This document shows positions 16,037 through 23,831 of a stretch of 35,962 bases of DNA, one piece after another. Below the pieces are notes generated by a model. The model did not search any database. It was given only the letters and a program-made list of their open reading frames with translations, and was not told the DNA's origin. The DNA lies in contig CAYTBB010000006.1 of the NCBI GenBank assembly GCA_964435965.1, positions 1 to 35,962 on the forward strand, written 5' to 3'. Each line of letters opens with the position of its first letter. The stretch's first letter is position 1. Source of the DNA: 20-14-all-45-10 sp964435965 (GTDB lineage: Bacteria > Chloroflexota > Dehalococcoidia > GIF9 > AB-539-J10). A program made the translations under genes and the position numbers.

Positions 16037-16597
16037 TCAGGGCTTAGGACTGCCTGTCACTTCCCGCAGTGCGGAGTGGTAGCTTTCATAAGTTCTGGAA
16101 TCGAAGAGGACGAATACCACCTCCTTAATCGAAGTAGCTTGCTCCTTGAGAAATGAAACCACGGTGCTTACTGCTATTCTTGCCGCTTCAGCCACCGGGT
16201 AGCCATAGGCTCCTGTGCTTATAGATGGAAAGGAGATGCTAGCTAATTTATTCTCAGCCGCCAACTTTAATGATTCACGATAGGCGCTAGCCAAAAGCTC
16301 AGCTTCATTTTTAGTTCCGCCATGCCAGATGGGCCCGACGGTATGTATGACATATTTTGCCTTGAGATTCCCTCCAGTGGTGATTACTGCTTTTCCAGTC
16401 GGCAATCGCCCCTGTTTAGCAACGATTTGCCTACATTCTTCTAAGATAGCTGGCCCTCCGGCTCGATGTATGGCACCGTCCACACCGCCACCGCCCATTA
16501 GGCTGGGATTGGCGGCATTGACTATGGCTTCGCTAGCTTGCTTAGTGATATCTCCTTGAATTAGGGATAATTTTGTTTGCTTAATAGTTGCCTCCAT
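16037..16597 (-). CDS. Macro-domain ADP-ribose hydrolase/deacetylase
   Basis: MacroD-type protein, 186 residues, that would bind ADP-ribose and hydrolyse O-acetyl-ADP-ribose or mono-ADP-ribosyl-aspartate/glutamate. Signatures are GDITKQASEAIVNAAN (15-30), GGGGVDGAIHRAGG (35-48) and SISTGAYGYP (125-134). Start ATG 16597 lies 11 bases after the RNase HIII stop, in the same operon. A sirtuin that makes O-acyl-ADP-ribose is encoded at 3113-3883, a possible source of substrate, though not linked in an operon. Confidence 0.93.
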   Translation of the reverse strand: MEATIKQTKLSLIQGDITKQASEAIVNAANPSLMGGGGVDGAIHRAGGPAILEECRQIVAKQGRLPTGKAVITTGGNLKAKYVIHTVGPIWHGGTKNEAELLASAYRESLKLAAENKLASISFPSISTGAYGYPVAEAARIAVSTVVSFLKEQATSIKEVVFVLFDSRTYESYHSALREVTGSPKP

Positions 16598-16607
16598 ACT
16601 CCCTCCT

Positions 16608-17255
16608 TTAATCTGCCAGGACTGATTTTGTCGTCTTAAAGTGGATTTTAGCCACTTCCTTTAGCCTTTCCTTTCCGTATTTGCTGACGAATTCCTTTCC
16701 GGTTTCAATTACTGCCGGCGAAGCGCCTTTGGGAAAATCCATTCCGTATTTTACTGACAGCATTGCCAGGCGGTGAACAAACTCTGCCCTGGCTAGTATT
16801 GAGGCAGCTGCCACTCCGATATCGCTTTCAGCCCTAATTTCCTGTTTCACCTTTATCCCTTTACCTTTTTCCATTAAGGCAGCGATTATGAACTTCTCGT
16901 CGCCAAACTGGTCAGCCAGGGCATAGTCACATTCCTCTTTTTTGCTCAGGATATTTTCTATGGCTCTGGAGTGCCCCCAGGCAAGCAGGCGATTCAGGTT
17001 TCTTATCTTAGTATATAGTTCATTGTATTTTGCCGGTCCTATGGTTACTACTGAGCACGTACACATTTTCTTAATTTTTTTTGCTAATTCTTTCACGGAA
17101 TTATCGGAAAGCCTCTTACTATCCTTTACCCCCAATTCCTCAAGCGACTTAACAATTGTGTTATCTACCAGTACACCGGCGACCACTAATGGCCCAAAGT
17201 AGTCCCCCTTGCCAGCTTCATCACTGCCTATCCACTTTACTAATTTGCTTGACAT
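16608..17255 (-). CDS. rnhC: Ribonuclease HIII, short form
   Basis: Cleaves the RNA strand of RNA-DNA hybrids. The N-terminal SDEAGKGDYFGPL is the HIII form of the motif. Catalytic residues D12, E13, D115 and D145 keep spacing close to the Geobacillus HIII enzyme as I recall it (97, 98, 202, 232). The protein is only 215 residues: the TBP-like N-terminal substrate-binding domain (about 80-90 residues) usual in Firmicutes HIII is absent. A C-terminal basic helix region (KERLKEVAKIHFKTTK) remains. Divergent from the dtxR-feoAB operon. Confidence 0.88.
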   Translation of the reverse strand: MSSKLVKWIGSDEAGKGDYFGPLVVAGVLVDNTIVKSLEELGVKDSKRLSDNSVKELAKKIKKMCTCSVVTIGPAKYNELYTKIRNLNRLLAWGHSRAIENILSKKEECDYALADQFGDEKFIIAALMEKGKGIKVKQEIRAESDIGVAAASILARAEFVHRLAMLSVKYGMDFPKGASPAVIETGKEFVSKYGKERLKEVAKIHFKTTKSVLAD

Positions 17256-17326
17256 AATAATACTTAGAGCCTGTTTATTTTACTGCCTATAATATCAAAT
17301 TTTTTGGAGTTAGATATGGTGGAGTG

Positions 17327-17356
17327 TTGACAAGAAAATTCAGGCATTGATATAAT
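17327..17356 (+). promoter_or_regulatory. Consensus promoter of dtxR-feoAB
   Basis: Perfect TTGACA (17327-17332) and perfect TATAAT (17351-17356) are separated by 18 bases. The start point would be near 17363, inside the palindrome described next. This is one of the closest matches to the housekeeping consensus in the window, which suits a promoter that is held off by a repressor. Confidence 0.8.
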
Positions 17357-17375
17357 TGTTAGACGAGACTAACAA
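17356..17375. promoter_or_regulatory. DtxR/IdeR-like palindromic operator
   Basis: A perfect inverted repeat TTGTTAG (17356-17362) and CTAACAA (17369-17375) with a 6-base centre starts at the last base of the -10 box and covers the predicted transcription start. Its half-site resembles the TTAG(G)/(C)CTAA core of IdeR and DtxR boxes. The gene directly downstream encodes a DtxR-family repressor, so metal-dependent autoregulation is the natural reading. Confidence 0.7.
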
Positions 17376-17392
17376 ATTTTGGATCGCGAGCG

Positions 17393-17890
17393 ATGGTAAA
17401 ACAGGAAATGCAAAGGCAACATACTCCCAGCATGGAAGACTATCTCGAGGCAATCGCTATGCTTGGTGGTGGGGATAGAGTGGTGAGGGTAAGTCAGATC
17501 AGCCAAAGGCTGAAGGTTAGGATGCCTAGTGTTACTTCAGCCTTGAAGAAGCTTTCAGAGAAGGGGCTTGTAAAGCATGAGAGATATGGATACGTAGGGC
17601 TTACTCCCGATGGTGAAAATGTTGCTAAGGATGTAGTTCAGCGTCATGAAGCACTTAGTCGCTTTTTTACTCAGGCGCTGGACATCAATCCGGAGACGGC
17701 TGAGGAAGATGCTTGCAAGATTGAACATGTTATTAGCCCCCTAAGTCTGCAGAGGGTGATTAAGTTCATAGAGTTTATACAGGCATGTCCTTTAGAAGAG
17801 CCTAACTTTCCAAAAAGGTATAAATATTATCTGGAGCATGGACGGCTTCCTGGAGAGTGTCTTGAAAAGGGCCTGAGGAAGAGGAAGTGA
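17393..17890 (+). CDS. DtxR/MntR-family metal-dependent repressor
   Basis: A 165-residue protein with an N-terminal winged helix (TPSMEDYLEAI, then the recognition helix MPSVTSALKKLSEKGL) and a dimerisation/metal domain. It lacks the C-terminal SH3 domain of full-length DtxR. Metal positions by alignment are D16, E19, H85, C108, E111 and H112. D16 and E19 are as in Mn-sensing MntR (D8, E11), while C108 is as in Fe-sensing DtxR (C102), where MntR has Glu. The feoA-feoB context favours iron. Start ATG 17393 has GCGAG upstream, a weak ribosome site. Confidence 0.88.
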   Translation: MVKQEMQRQHTPSMEDYLEAIAMLGGGDRVVRVSQISQRLKVRMPSVTSALKKLSEKGLVKHERYGYVGLTPDGENVAKDVVQRHEALSRFFTQALDINPETAEEDACKIEHVISPLSLQRVIKFIEFIQACPLEEPNFPKRYKYYLEHGRLPGECLEKGLRKRK

Positions 17891-17912
17891 GGAGAATGAA
17901 TTTTGATGCTCC

Positions 17913-17934
17913 TGAGTTAGACATAAATAACTCA
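17913..17934. promoter_or_regulatory. Inverted repeat in the dtxR-feoA gap
   Basis: TGAGTTA (17913-17919) and TAACTCA (17928-17934) form a perfect 7-bp inverted repeat with an 8-base centre. It lies in the unusually long 226-base gap between dtxR and feoA, so it could be a second metal-responsive site or a transcript hairpin. The GTTA/TAAC core is shared with the operator at 17356. Confidence 0.35.
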
Positions 17935-18116
17935 AATGTTCCGTCTTGGTAAATCCAATGTATTAGTGATTCAGGGTATTGAGTAGTTGCCAATATGTTT
18001 TTCACCATAGTATTCAAGATAAGAAAGAATCACGAAGTAGGGTGACTGCATTTAGAAGAACTAAGGCCGCCATTGGGGAAGCCTTGTTAAGACATTTCAA
18101 AGATAGGAGATAGACT

Positions 18117-18365
18117 ATGACTATGCATCAAGGAAGACAATTGAGCTTGCGCCAGATGGAAATTGGACAGACTGGCACTGTAATTGGAATTTTGGGGGGG
18201 CGAGGCTTAATCCGGCGGCTGGAGTCTTTGGATATCAGGCTGGGGAAGAAGGTGACTAAGGTAAGTTCTAGTCTTTTTCGCGGGCCGGTTACTCTCAGGG
18301 TGGATAATGCTCAGGTAGCTGTTGGCTTTGGTATGGCTAACAGAATAATAGTCGAGGTTGGATAA
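18117..18365 (+). CDS. feoA: Ferrous iron transport protein A
   Basis: Small cytoplasmic SH3-like protein (82 residues) needed for FeoB-driven Fe2+ uptake. Family features are LSLRQMEIGQTGTVIGILGG near the start and a conserved RRLESLDIRLGKKVTKV followed by GPVTLRVDNAQVAVGFGMANRIIV. It lies 27 bases before feoB and 226 bases after the regulator gene. The first ATG (18117) is preceded by GATAGGAGATAG, giving a usable ribosome site. Confidence 0.93.
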   Translation: MTMHQGRQLSLRQMEIGQTGTVIGILGGRGLIRRLESLDIRLGKKVTKVSSSLFRGPVTLRVDNAQVAVGFGMANRIIVEVG

Positions 18366-18392
18366 ATATCTGCCTGGGAACTTTGTTAGGAG

Positions 18393-20102
18393 ATGATGCG
18401 GATCCTACTTGTTGGTAATCCTAATGTGGGCAAAAGCGCCCTCTTTTCCCGGCTTACTGGTATACGCATAATCGCTTCCAATTACCCCGGCACCACGGTG
18501 GGGTTCACTAAGGGTTATATGAAATTGGGTGAAGAGCAAGCCGAGATTATCGATGTGCCTGGCACCTATACTCTTGAGCCGACTAGTAAGGCAGAGGAAG
18601 TAGCTGTGGAGATGCTCAAAGAGGGGGATTCAGTCATAAATGTTGTTGATGCCACCAATTTGGAGAGAAATCTTAACCTAACTTTGCAGTTGCTAGAGAG
18701 ACAAATTCCAGTGATAGTTGCTCTTAACATATGGGATGATGCTCGCCATCGAGGCATAAATATCGATGTTGCTAAGCTAGAAGAACTTCTCGGGGTAGCA
18801 GTCGTCCCTACAGTGGGGGTAACTGGACAAGGAATAAGAGAATTATTCAGGCGCCTCCCAGAAGCCAAGGTGCCTAAAACTACTTATTCTGGTAGCGATG
18901 AACGGTGGGCAAGAGTTGGCGATATCGTTAGTCAAGTGCAATCGTTAAGCCACCGCCACCATACCTGGCGTGATGTTCTAGAAGATGCCAGCAATCATCC
19001 AGTGGGCGGGGCTTTCATTGCCCTGGTGGTTCTCTTTGCCGCCTTTTGGTTCATCCGCTTTATTGCTGAGAGTATCATTGGTTACGTGGCCAACCCTCTT
19101 TTTGAGTGGCTGTGGACCCCTTTGCTAATGAGAGTGAGCCTTGCCTTAGGGGCAGGAGGTTTCTGGCACAGTGTTTTGATAGGCAACCTTATTGCTGGGG
19201 AAATTGACTATTTTCAATCCTTTGGTTTGCTTAGCACTGGATTTTACATCCCTTTTGGTGCGGTGTTACCCTATATCGTCTCTTTTTACCTGGCATTAGG
19301 AATACTGGAGGATGTTGGTTACCTACCCCGTTTGGCAATATTGATGGATACCATAATGCACAGGTTGGGGCTACACGGTTATGCTATCATCCCTACTATC
19401 CTCGGTTTTGGGTGCAATGTGCCTGCGGTTATGGCAACCCGTATTTTGGAGAGCCGCAGACAAAGGTTTATTGCGGCTACTTTGATTTCTATTGGCGTTC
19501 CATGCGCCGCATTGCAAGCTATGATAATAGGACTGGTGGGGCAACAAGGTGGACAGTACGTAGCTATGGTCTACGGTAGCCTGTTTGCATCTTGGGTTAT
19601 CATAGGACTTATCCTTAATCGCACTGTCAAGGGATTCAGCCCGGAACTTCTGGTGGAAATTCCGCCCTATCGCTTGCCGCCGTGGCGAGTTATCACTGAG
19701 AAGCTTTGGCTACGAGTCTCCGGCTTTATCAAGGAAGCTTTGCCCATAGTCCTTAGCGCTGTGCTGGTGGTAAATATTCTCTATACTTTAGGGGTTTTCG
19801 ATGCTATTGCTAATATTGCTGCCCCGATTGTGAGCGGGTTGCTGGGGCTGCCCAAGGAGACAGTTGTTGCCCTGGTTATTGGCTTTTTGCGTAAGGATGT
19901 GGCTATGGGCATGCTAGCTCCCTTAGCATTAACTGCTAAGCAACTGGTTATCAGCAGTACCGTTTTAGCTATGTTTTTTCCTTGTGTGGCTACCTTTGTG
20001 GTACTGGCTCGAGAGCTACGGACAAGAGACACCCTTAGAGCTACTGCAATAATGGTAGCAGCGGCACTAATCGTGGGTAGCCTGCAGAACCTGATCTTGT
20101 AA
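18393..20102 (+). CDS. feoB: Ferrous iron transport protein B, compact form
   Basis: GTP-gated Fe2+ importer of the inner membrane. The N-terminal G domain has G1 GNPNVGKS (8-15), the switch NYPGTTV, G3 DVPG and G4 NIWD. The membrane part has both Gate regions: ILEDVGYLPRLAILMD with GFGCNVPAVMATR and GVPCAALQA, and later LRKDVAMGML with PCVATFVVLARE. At 569 residues it is shorter than the usual 650-770, mainly through trimmed linker and tail. The start may be ATG 18393 or 18396. Third gene of the metal-regulated operon. Confidence 0.95.
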   Translation: MMRILLVGNPNVGKSALFSRLTGIRIIASNYPGTTVGFTKGYMKLGEEQAEIIDVPGTYTLEPTSKAEEVAVEMLKEGDSVINVVDATNLERNLNLTLQLLERQIPVIVALNIWDDARHRGINIDVAKLEELLGVAVVPTVGVTGQGIRELFRRLPEAKVPKTTYSGSDERWARVGDIVSQVQSLSHRHHTWRDVLEDASNHPVGGAFIALVVLFAAFWFIRFIAESIIGYVANPLFEWLWTPLLMRVSLALGAGGFWHSVLIGNLIAGEIDYFQSFGLLSTGFYIPFGAVLPYIVSFYLALGILEDVGYLPRLAILMDTIMHRLGLHGYAIIPTILGFGCNVPAVMATRILESRRQRFIAATLISIGVPCAALQAMIIGLVGQQGGQYVAMVYGSLFASWVIIGLILNRTVKGFSPELLVEIPPYRLPPWRVITEKLWLRVSGFIKEALPIVLSAVLVVNILYTLGVFDAIANIAAPIVSGLLGLPKETVVALVIGFLRKDVAMGMLAPLALTAKQLVISSTVLAMFFPCVATFVVLARELRTRDTLRATAIMVAAALIVGSLQNLIL

Positions 20103-20115
20103 GACAGTATTTGGA

Positions 20116-20320
20116 ATGCTGCCTGAAATTAAGAGTAAGGAGCCTTTACTAAAAGAATTGTATAGAAAGTTGAAACCAAATGGATACCTTTCCACACGTT
20201 TTTGCTTTCGTATGGAGAGATAGGATTCTGGAGATTATGCAAGCAACAGGTTTATTGTCTAGTTTGGATGAAATACTTCCCCTTGCTCACCGATATGGCA
20301 AGGAGCTGGCATGCTGGTGA
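20116..20320 (+). pseudogene. Class I methyltransferase C-terminal remnant
   Basis: From ATG 20116 the frame reads MLPEIKSKEPLLKELYRKLKP then NGYLSTRFCF, resembling the LLxELxRVLKPGGxLS segment of SAM-dependent methyltransferases, and stops at TAG 20221. One base on, the neighbouring frame continues RILEIMQATGLLSSLDEILP to TGA 20318. The SAM-binding N-terminal half is absent. The two halves in adjacent frames look like one decayed gene. Confidence 0.5.
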
Positions 20321-20366
20321 TGGCTACTAGCCTATTTTTGTTGCGCCAGCTATCAAGAAGCTTGGC

Positions 20367-21590
20367 TCAACTTTGGCTAGTCATGATTTGCAAGGGTTTG
20401 GGTGAATGCCTGACAAATAGTAGGGGCGCCACAACAGAACTGATAATTGCTATTAGGATAATTGCTGAGTTCATAGCCTCACTGATTGCACCGAATTCTA
20501 GGGCGATAGCTGCAACGGCGATGGTAAAGGCAAGCCGTGAGCTTAGGAGAATGCCAGCACTGAGCGAATGCCGCAGTGAATAACGAACACGTAAAACCAA
20601 AGAAGGCAATACTTTGGTTAGGAATACTGCTACAAGTAAGAGTAAAATAAGAAGAGTGGTTTGGTTCGAGCTTACCAGGGTAGATAAATCAAAGCGAGCT
20701 CCTATCATAATGAAGAATATGGGAACAAAGAAGCCATATCCTAAAGCATCAAGCTTGCCTTCTAGTCTAGAGGCTCCCTCGGGTGATATTGCAATCCCAG
20801 CCAGTAATGCCCCCAATATGAATTCAATGCCGAGCCACTGAGCAAGAACGACAAAAAGCATCATTAAGACTATTGCTCCCCTAACGTGAGGGTGCCAAGT
20901 GGCACGGTCAAGCTTGCTTATAATCGTTTGAACTCTGCCATGTGATATAAACCTCCCGCCAAACCTGACTACGAAAAAGAAGGCAGCGAAGAGAGCAAAG
21001 ATTGAAGCTATGCATCTTACTATCAAGCCTCCCTCTTGGGTAGCTATCACAAGAGTAACGAGGATAGCAACAGCCACATCAGATATGATGGCAGTGAGTA
21101 AAATCACCTGCTTTAAAGGCGTATCCTCAGGCATATGTTGCTTTATGGTAGGAACAACAATGCCTATTGAGGCAGTGCTAAGAATGAGGGACAGTAAAAA
21201 TATATTTTCGGTAAATCCTAACCGTGAGAGGCCATGAGCTACAACAAACGAGATTGCAAAAGTAAGGAGGGAAATTATGATTGCCATAACCATTGGGCTA
21301 AACAAGAAGCGTTCTTTTACTTGCCGATGCCATTTAGTCGTAAGAAGTTGAGAGAGGTCAATCTCTAAACCCATCATAAACATGAAAAGGGCAAAACCGA
21401 AAAGGTAGATAAAATCTAACCAAGGGCTCGATTGGATTAAATTGAAGCCACTTTTGCCAATGATAATCCCCCCGATAATCTCCCCTATAATACTTGGGGT
21501 AACTAGCCATCTGATGTGCGATGTGAGTAGAGGTATGACAAATACGAGAATGGTAATGATTAATAAGGGAAGTAAGTCGATTTGTTGCAT
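20367..21590 (-). CDS. CPA2-type cation:proton antiporter (Kef-like)
   Basis: A 407-residue membrane protein of the monovalent cation:proton antiporter-2 family, with about 12 hydrophobic segments. Recognisable parts are TPSIIGEIIGGIIIGKSG near the N terminus, the LFMFMMGLEIDLSQL segment, and the GxLLAGxAISPEG and FIMIGARFDLSTL parts in the second half. It consists of the membrane domain only: no RCK/TrkA-N domain follows, unlike KefB or KefC. Start ATG 21590 has GGAGGG seven bases upstream. The ion is unknown (Na+ or K+). Confidence 0.9.
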   Translation of the reverse strand: MQQIDLLPLLIITILVFVIPLLTSHIRWLVTPSIIGEIIGGIIIGKSGFNLIQSSPWLDFIYLFGFALFMFMMGLEIDLSQLLTTKWHRQVKERFLFSPMVMAIIISLLTFAISFVVAHGLSRLGFTENIFLLSLILSTASIGIVVPTIKQHMPEDTPLKQVILLTAIISDVAVAILVTLVIATQEGGLIVRCIASIFALFAAFFFVVRFGGRFISHGRVQTIISKLDRATWHPHVRGAIVLMMLFVVLAQWLGIEFILGALLAGIAISPEGASRLEGKLDALGYGFFVPIFFIMIGARFDLSTLVSSNQTTLLILLLLVAVFLTKVLPSLVLRVRYSLRHSLSAGILLSSRLAFTIAVAAIALEFGAISEAMNSAIILIAIISSVVAPLLFVRHSPKPLQIMTSQS

Positions 21591-22001
21591 AAACCCTCCA
21601 TAAATATAGCTTAATTAAGGGGGAAATAGGTGAAAACCACATAATTTAAATATAACCTGACATAAGCTCTCACTATATCTCCGCGCTATGTTGTCTAATT
21701 GAAAGATTACCCCAAAGCTGCCGCTAGGCCAATTGGCTTGTATTCTTGCTCTTACCATATGTTTGGGGCTAAAAGAGTCCTTTGTTACTGCTCCCGATTG
21801 CCTTCTCTATTTCGGCGTTAAGCTGCAGACCATGAGGCATGCTACTATTCCTCAGCGATCTTGCCTTAGGATACACCTGGAGAGCACGCAGCATTTGGTT
21901 CCACCACTTATTTCGTTCGTAAACTCGATAGTATAGGATAACATGATATAATTCTCCTTTAAAGTATTACTTATATATCATACTTTCTCGGGAGGCGCCT
22001 T
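21591..22001. other. Intergenic stretch with a possible broken small gene
   Basis: The plus strand shows no convincing gene. On the minus strand ATG 21944 with an AAAGGAG site reads MLSYTIEFTNE before drifting. The neighbouring frame gives NKWWNQMLRALQVYPKARSL and PHGLQLNAEIEKAIGSSNKG to a TAG at 21769, so a frameshifted small gene is possible. A TATAAT at 21947-21952 faces the dehydrogenase gene, but without a good -35. Confidence 0.3.
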
Positions 22002-23147
22002 ATGGTAACTACTTTATATCTACCCACTAAGATTATCTTTGGCTCAGGGTGTGTGGCGAAGTTGGGAGCAGAGGTGAGGGGATTGGGCAAGCGGGCTGTG
22101 CTGGTAACTGGTTCTCACAGTGCGCGACAAACAGGGTTACTAGATAAGGTAACCCGAGACTTGGAGAACAACGGTCTAGAGGTCTGCATTTTTGATAAAG
22201 TAGTGTCTAACCCTCGTGCCTCTACCGTGGATGAGGGGGCTAGATTGGTTCGGCAAAAGGGAGTGGACTTAATCATTGGTCTTGGCGGCGGCAGCGCTAT
22301 GGACACAGCCAAGTGCATGGCATTAGCTAGCAGTGGCGGTAAACCAATTTGGGATTATTATATTGGAGCTAGGGATATTGAAGTAGTGGAACCTTTATTA
22401 CCTCTTGTGCTGGTACCGACTGTGGCTGCCAGCGGCTCTGAAGCCGATAATGCTGCCGTGATTACTAACTGGGAAACTCATGAGAAGCGGGTGTTATTTA
22501 GTCCGGCTTTCTTTTCCAAGGTTTCTATTGTAGACCCTGGACTGACGCTTACTGCTCCAGGGAAGCTGACGGCGCAGGGAGGAGTGGATATTTTTTGCCA
22601 TGTAGGCGAATGCTATATTACAACGGAGAGAGCATCTCCTCTGACCGATGGAATTTTGGAAACGGTGATAAAGCTGGTGGTGGAGACTTTACCTAGAGCA
22701 CTGAGCAAGCTGGACGATATTGACTTTCGTACCAAGCTTTCTTGGGCCAGTACCATTGCCTGTTCACCGGTTAGATATCTGGGAGGTGGTGCCGGCTATC
22801 TGACTCTTCATGGTATTGAGCTTCCTTTAAGTGGGTACTATGATATTGCCCATGGTGATGGACTGGCGGCACTGCTTCCTGCCTGGATGAGGTATACCTT
22901 TCCTGTACGGCAAGAGAGGTTTAATTCCCTGGGTAGGAATGTCTTTGGTGAGACAGATGGGATAGCTGCTGTCGAAGGGTGGTTGGATAAGGTGGGGATG
23001 AAACTCAGCCTGCGAACTCTTGGTATCGAACCTCAGCATATCGAAGAAATAGCAGATTGTGCTGTGAGGACGGCTCGCCAGCTTAGCAAACACCCTAATT
23101 TGCTCGATGCTTCTGCCGTAGCCCAGATTTATAGGAATTCCTACTAG
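22002..23147 (+). CDS. Iron-type (group III) alcohol dehydrogenase
   Basis: NAD(P)-dependent dehydrogenase of the Fe-ADH/butanol dehydrogenase-like family, 381 residues. The Rossmann part has GLGGGSAMDTAK (93-104); the metal ligands are D196, H200 (GGVDIFCH), H270 and H284 (YYDIAHGDGLA). Start ATG 22002 has GGGAGG upstream. Substrate specificity (butanol, lactaldehyde, glycerol-type) cannot be assigned. It converges on a minus-strand tRNA array 12 bases beyond its stop, with no evident terminator between. Confidence 0.93.
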   Translation: MVTTLYLPTKIIFGSGCVAKLGAEVRGLGKRAVLVTGSHSARQTGLLDKVTRDLENNGLEVCIFDKVVSNPRASTVDEGARLVRQKGVDLIIGLGGGSAMDTAKCMALASSGGKPIWDYYIGARDIEVVEPLLPLVLVPTVAASGSEADNAAVITNWETHEKRVLFSPAFFSKVSIVDPGLTLTAPGKLTAQGGVDIFCHVGECYITTERASPLTDGILETVIKLVVETLPRALSKLDDIDFRTKLSWASTIACSPVRYLGGGAGYLTLHGIELPLSGYYDIAHGDGLAALLPAWMRYTFPVRQERFNSLGRNVFGETDGIAAVEGWLDKVGMKLSLRTLGIEPQHIEEIADCAVRTARQLSKHPNLLDASAVAQIYRNSY

Positions 23148-23159
23148 TTGATTCTAAGG

Positions 23160-23234
23160 TGGCTCCCCGGGTAGGATTCGAACCTACAACCTTGCAGTTA
23201 ACAGCCGCCCGCTCTACCATTGAGCTACCGGGGA
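23160..23234 (-). tRNA. tRNA-Asn(GTT)
   Basis: Cloverleaf with acceptor TCCCCGG (from 23234) pairing CCGGGGA, D arm, anticodon loop CTGTTAA with anticodon GTT, and T loop TTCGAAT. The 3' CCA is encoded (23162-23160), which is not true of the four other tRNAs in this array. It is last in the minus-strand order Phe, Gly, Leu, Gln, Asn. Confidence 0.96.
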
Positions 23235-23240
23235 ATAAAG

Positions 23241-23311
23241 CTGCCGAGCCTGGATTCGAACCAGGGCTTAAGGATCCAAAGTCCTTCGTGCTACCACTAC
23301 ACAACTCGGCA
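23241..23311 (-). tRNA. tRNA-Gln(TTG)
   Basis: Acceptor TGCCGAG pairs CTCGGCA; the anticodon loop reads CTTTGGA with anticodon TTG; the T loop is TTCGAAT. Discriminator G is followed by CTT, so CCA must be added after transcription. Confidence 0.95.
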
Positions 23312-23369
23312 CTAACACGCACAAAAATCTTCGATTTTTGCGGGAACCCCTTTAAATTTTCTATTCATA

Positions 23370-23456
23370 CTGCCGAAGGTCGGAGTCGAACCGACACGGG
23401 AGTTGCCCCCCAACAGTTTTTGAGACTGCCGCGTCTACCATTCCGCCACTTCGGCA
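23370..23456 (-). tRNA. tRNA-Leu(CAA)
   Basis: An 87-base class II tRNA with a long variable arm (GTTGGGGGGCAACTCCC region). Acceptor TGCCGAA pairs TTCGGCA; the anticodon loop is CTCAAAA with anticodon CAA; the T loop is TTCGACT. No encoded CCA. Confidence 0.95.
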
Positions 23457-23476
23457 CATTTACCCCTTTTAGACGG

Positions 23477-23548
23477 AGCAGAAGACGAGATTCGAACTCG
23501 CGACCTCTTCCTTGGCAAGAAAGCATTCTACCGCTGAACTACTTCCGC
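23477..23548 (-). tRNA. tRNA-Gly(GCC)
   Basis: Acceptor GCGGAAG pairs CTTCTGC with one G-U pair; anticodon loop TTGCCAA gives GCC; T loop TTCGAAT. The discriminator is T and the next three bases are CCG, so CCA is not encoded. Confidence 0.95.
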
Positions 23549-23557
23549 ATTTCAAAG

Positions 23558-23630
<73 letters not shown>

Positions 23631-23640
23631 TCGTGTGGAT

Positions 23641-23670
23641 ATTCTAGGTTTTTTACGCCTACGCTGTCAA
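23641..23670 (-). promoter_or_regulatory. Promoter of the five-tRNA array
   Basis: On the minus strand TTGACA (23670-23665) and TAGAAT (23646-23641) are separated by 18 bases. Transcription would start near 23634, just before tRNA-Phe, and could read through all five tRNAs, which are spaced by 6 to 58 bases. Confidence 0.7.
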
Positions 23671-23743
23671 GCAAGTTAGCTTGGTGGGTTCTTACGGTCA
23701 CCCTGAATAAGGGGAAGGGGTCTCTATATTCTTCACGGAGCCT

Positions 23744-23812
23744 GTCCTGAGCGCTATGGGATTCTTCGCTACGCTCAGAATGACAGAGAGCGAATGGCTC
23801 AGAATGACATGG
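23744..23812. repeat. Second copy of the TGTCATTCTGAG repeat, compound
   Basis: In inverted orientation the block reads GATTCTTCGCTACGCTCAG then AATGACAG (23760-23786), matching the left end of the repeat at 5903. A second CTCAGAATGACAT follows at 23798-23810. It lies between the tRNA promoter and pyrE. The minus strand gives a reading frame with CHSERSEESHS, a translation by-product of this repeat and not a gene. Confidence 0.6.
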
Positions 23813-23831
23813 AGAAATGCCAAACATTCCA

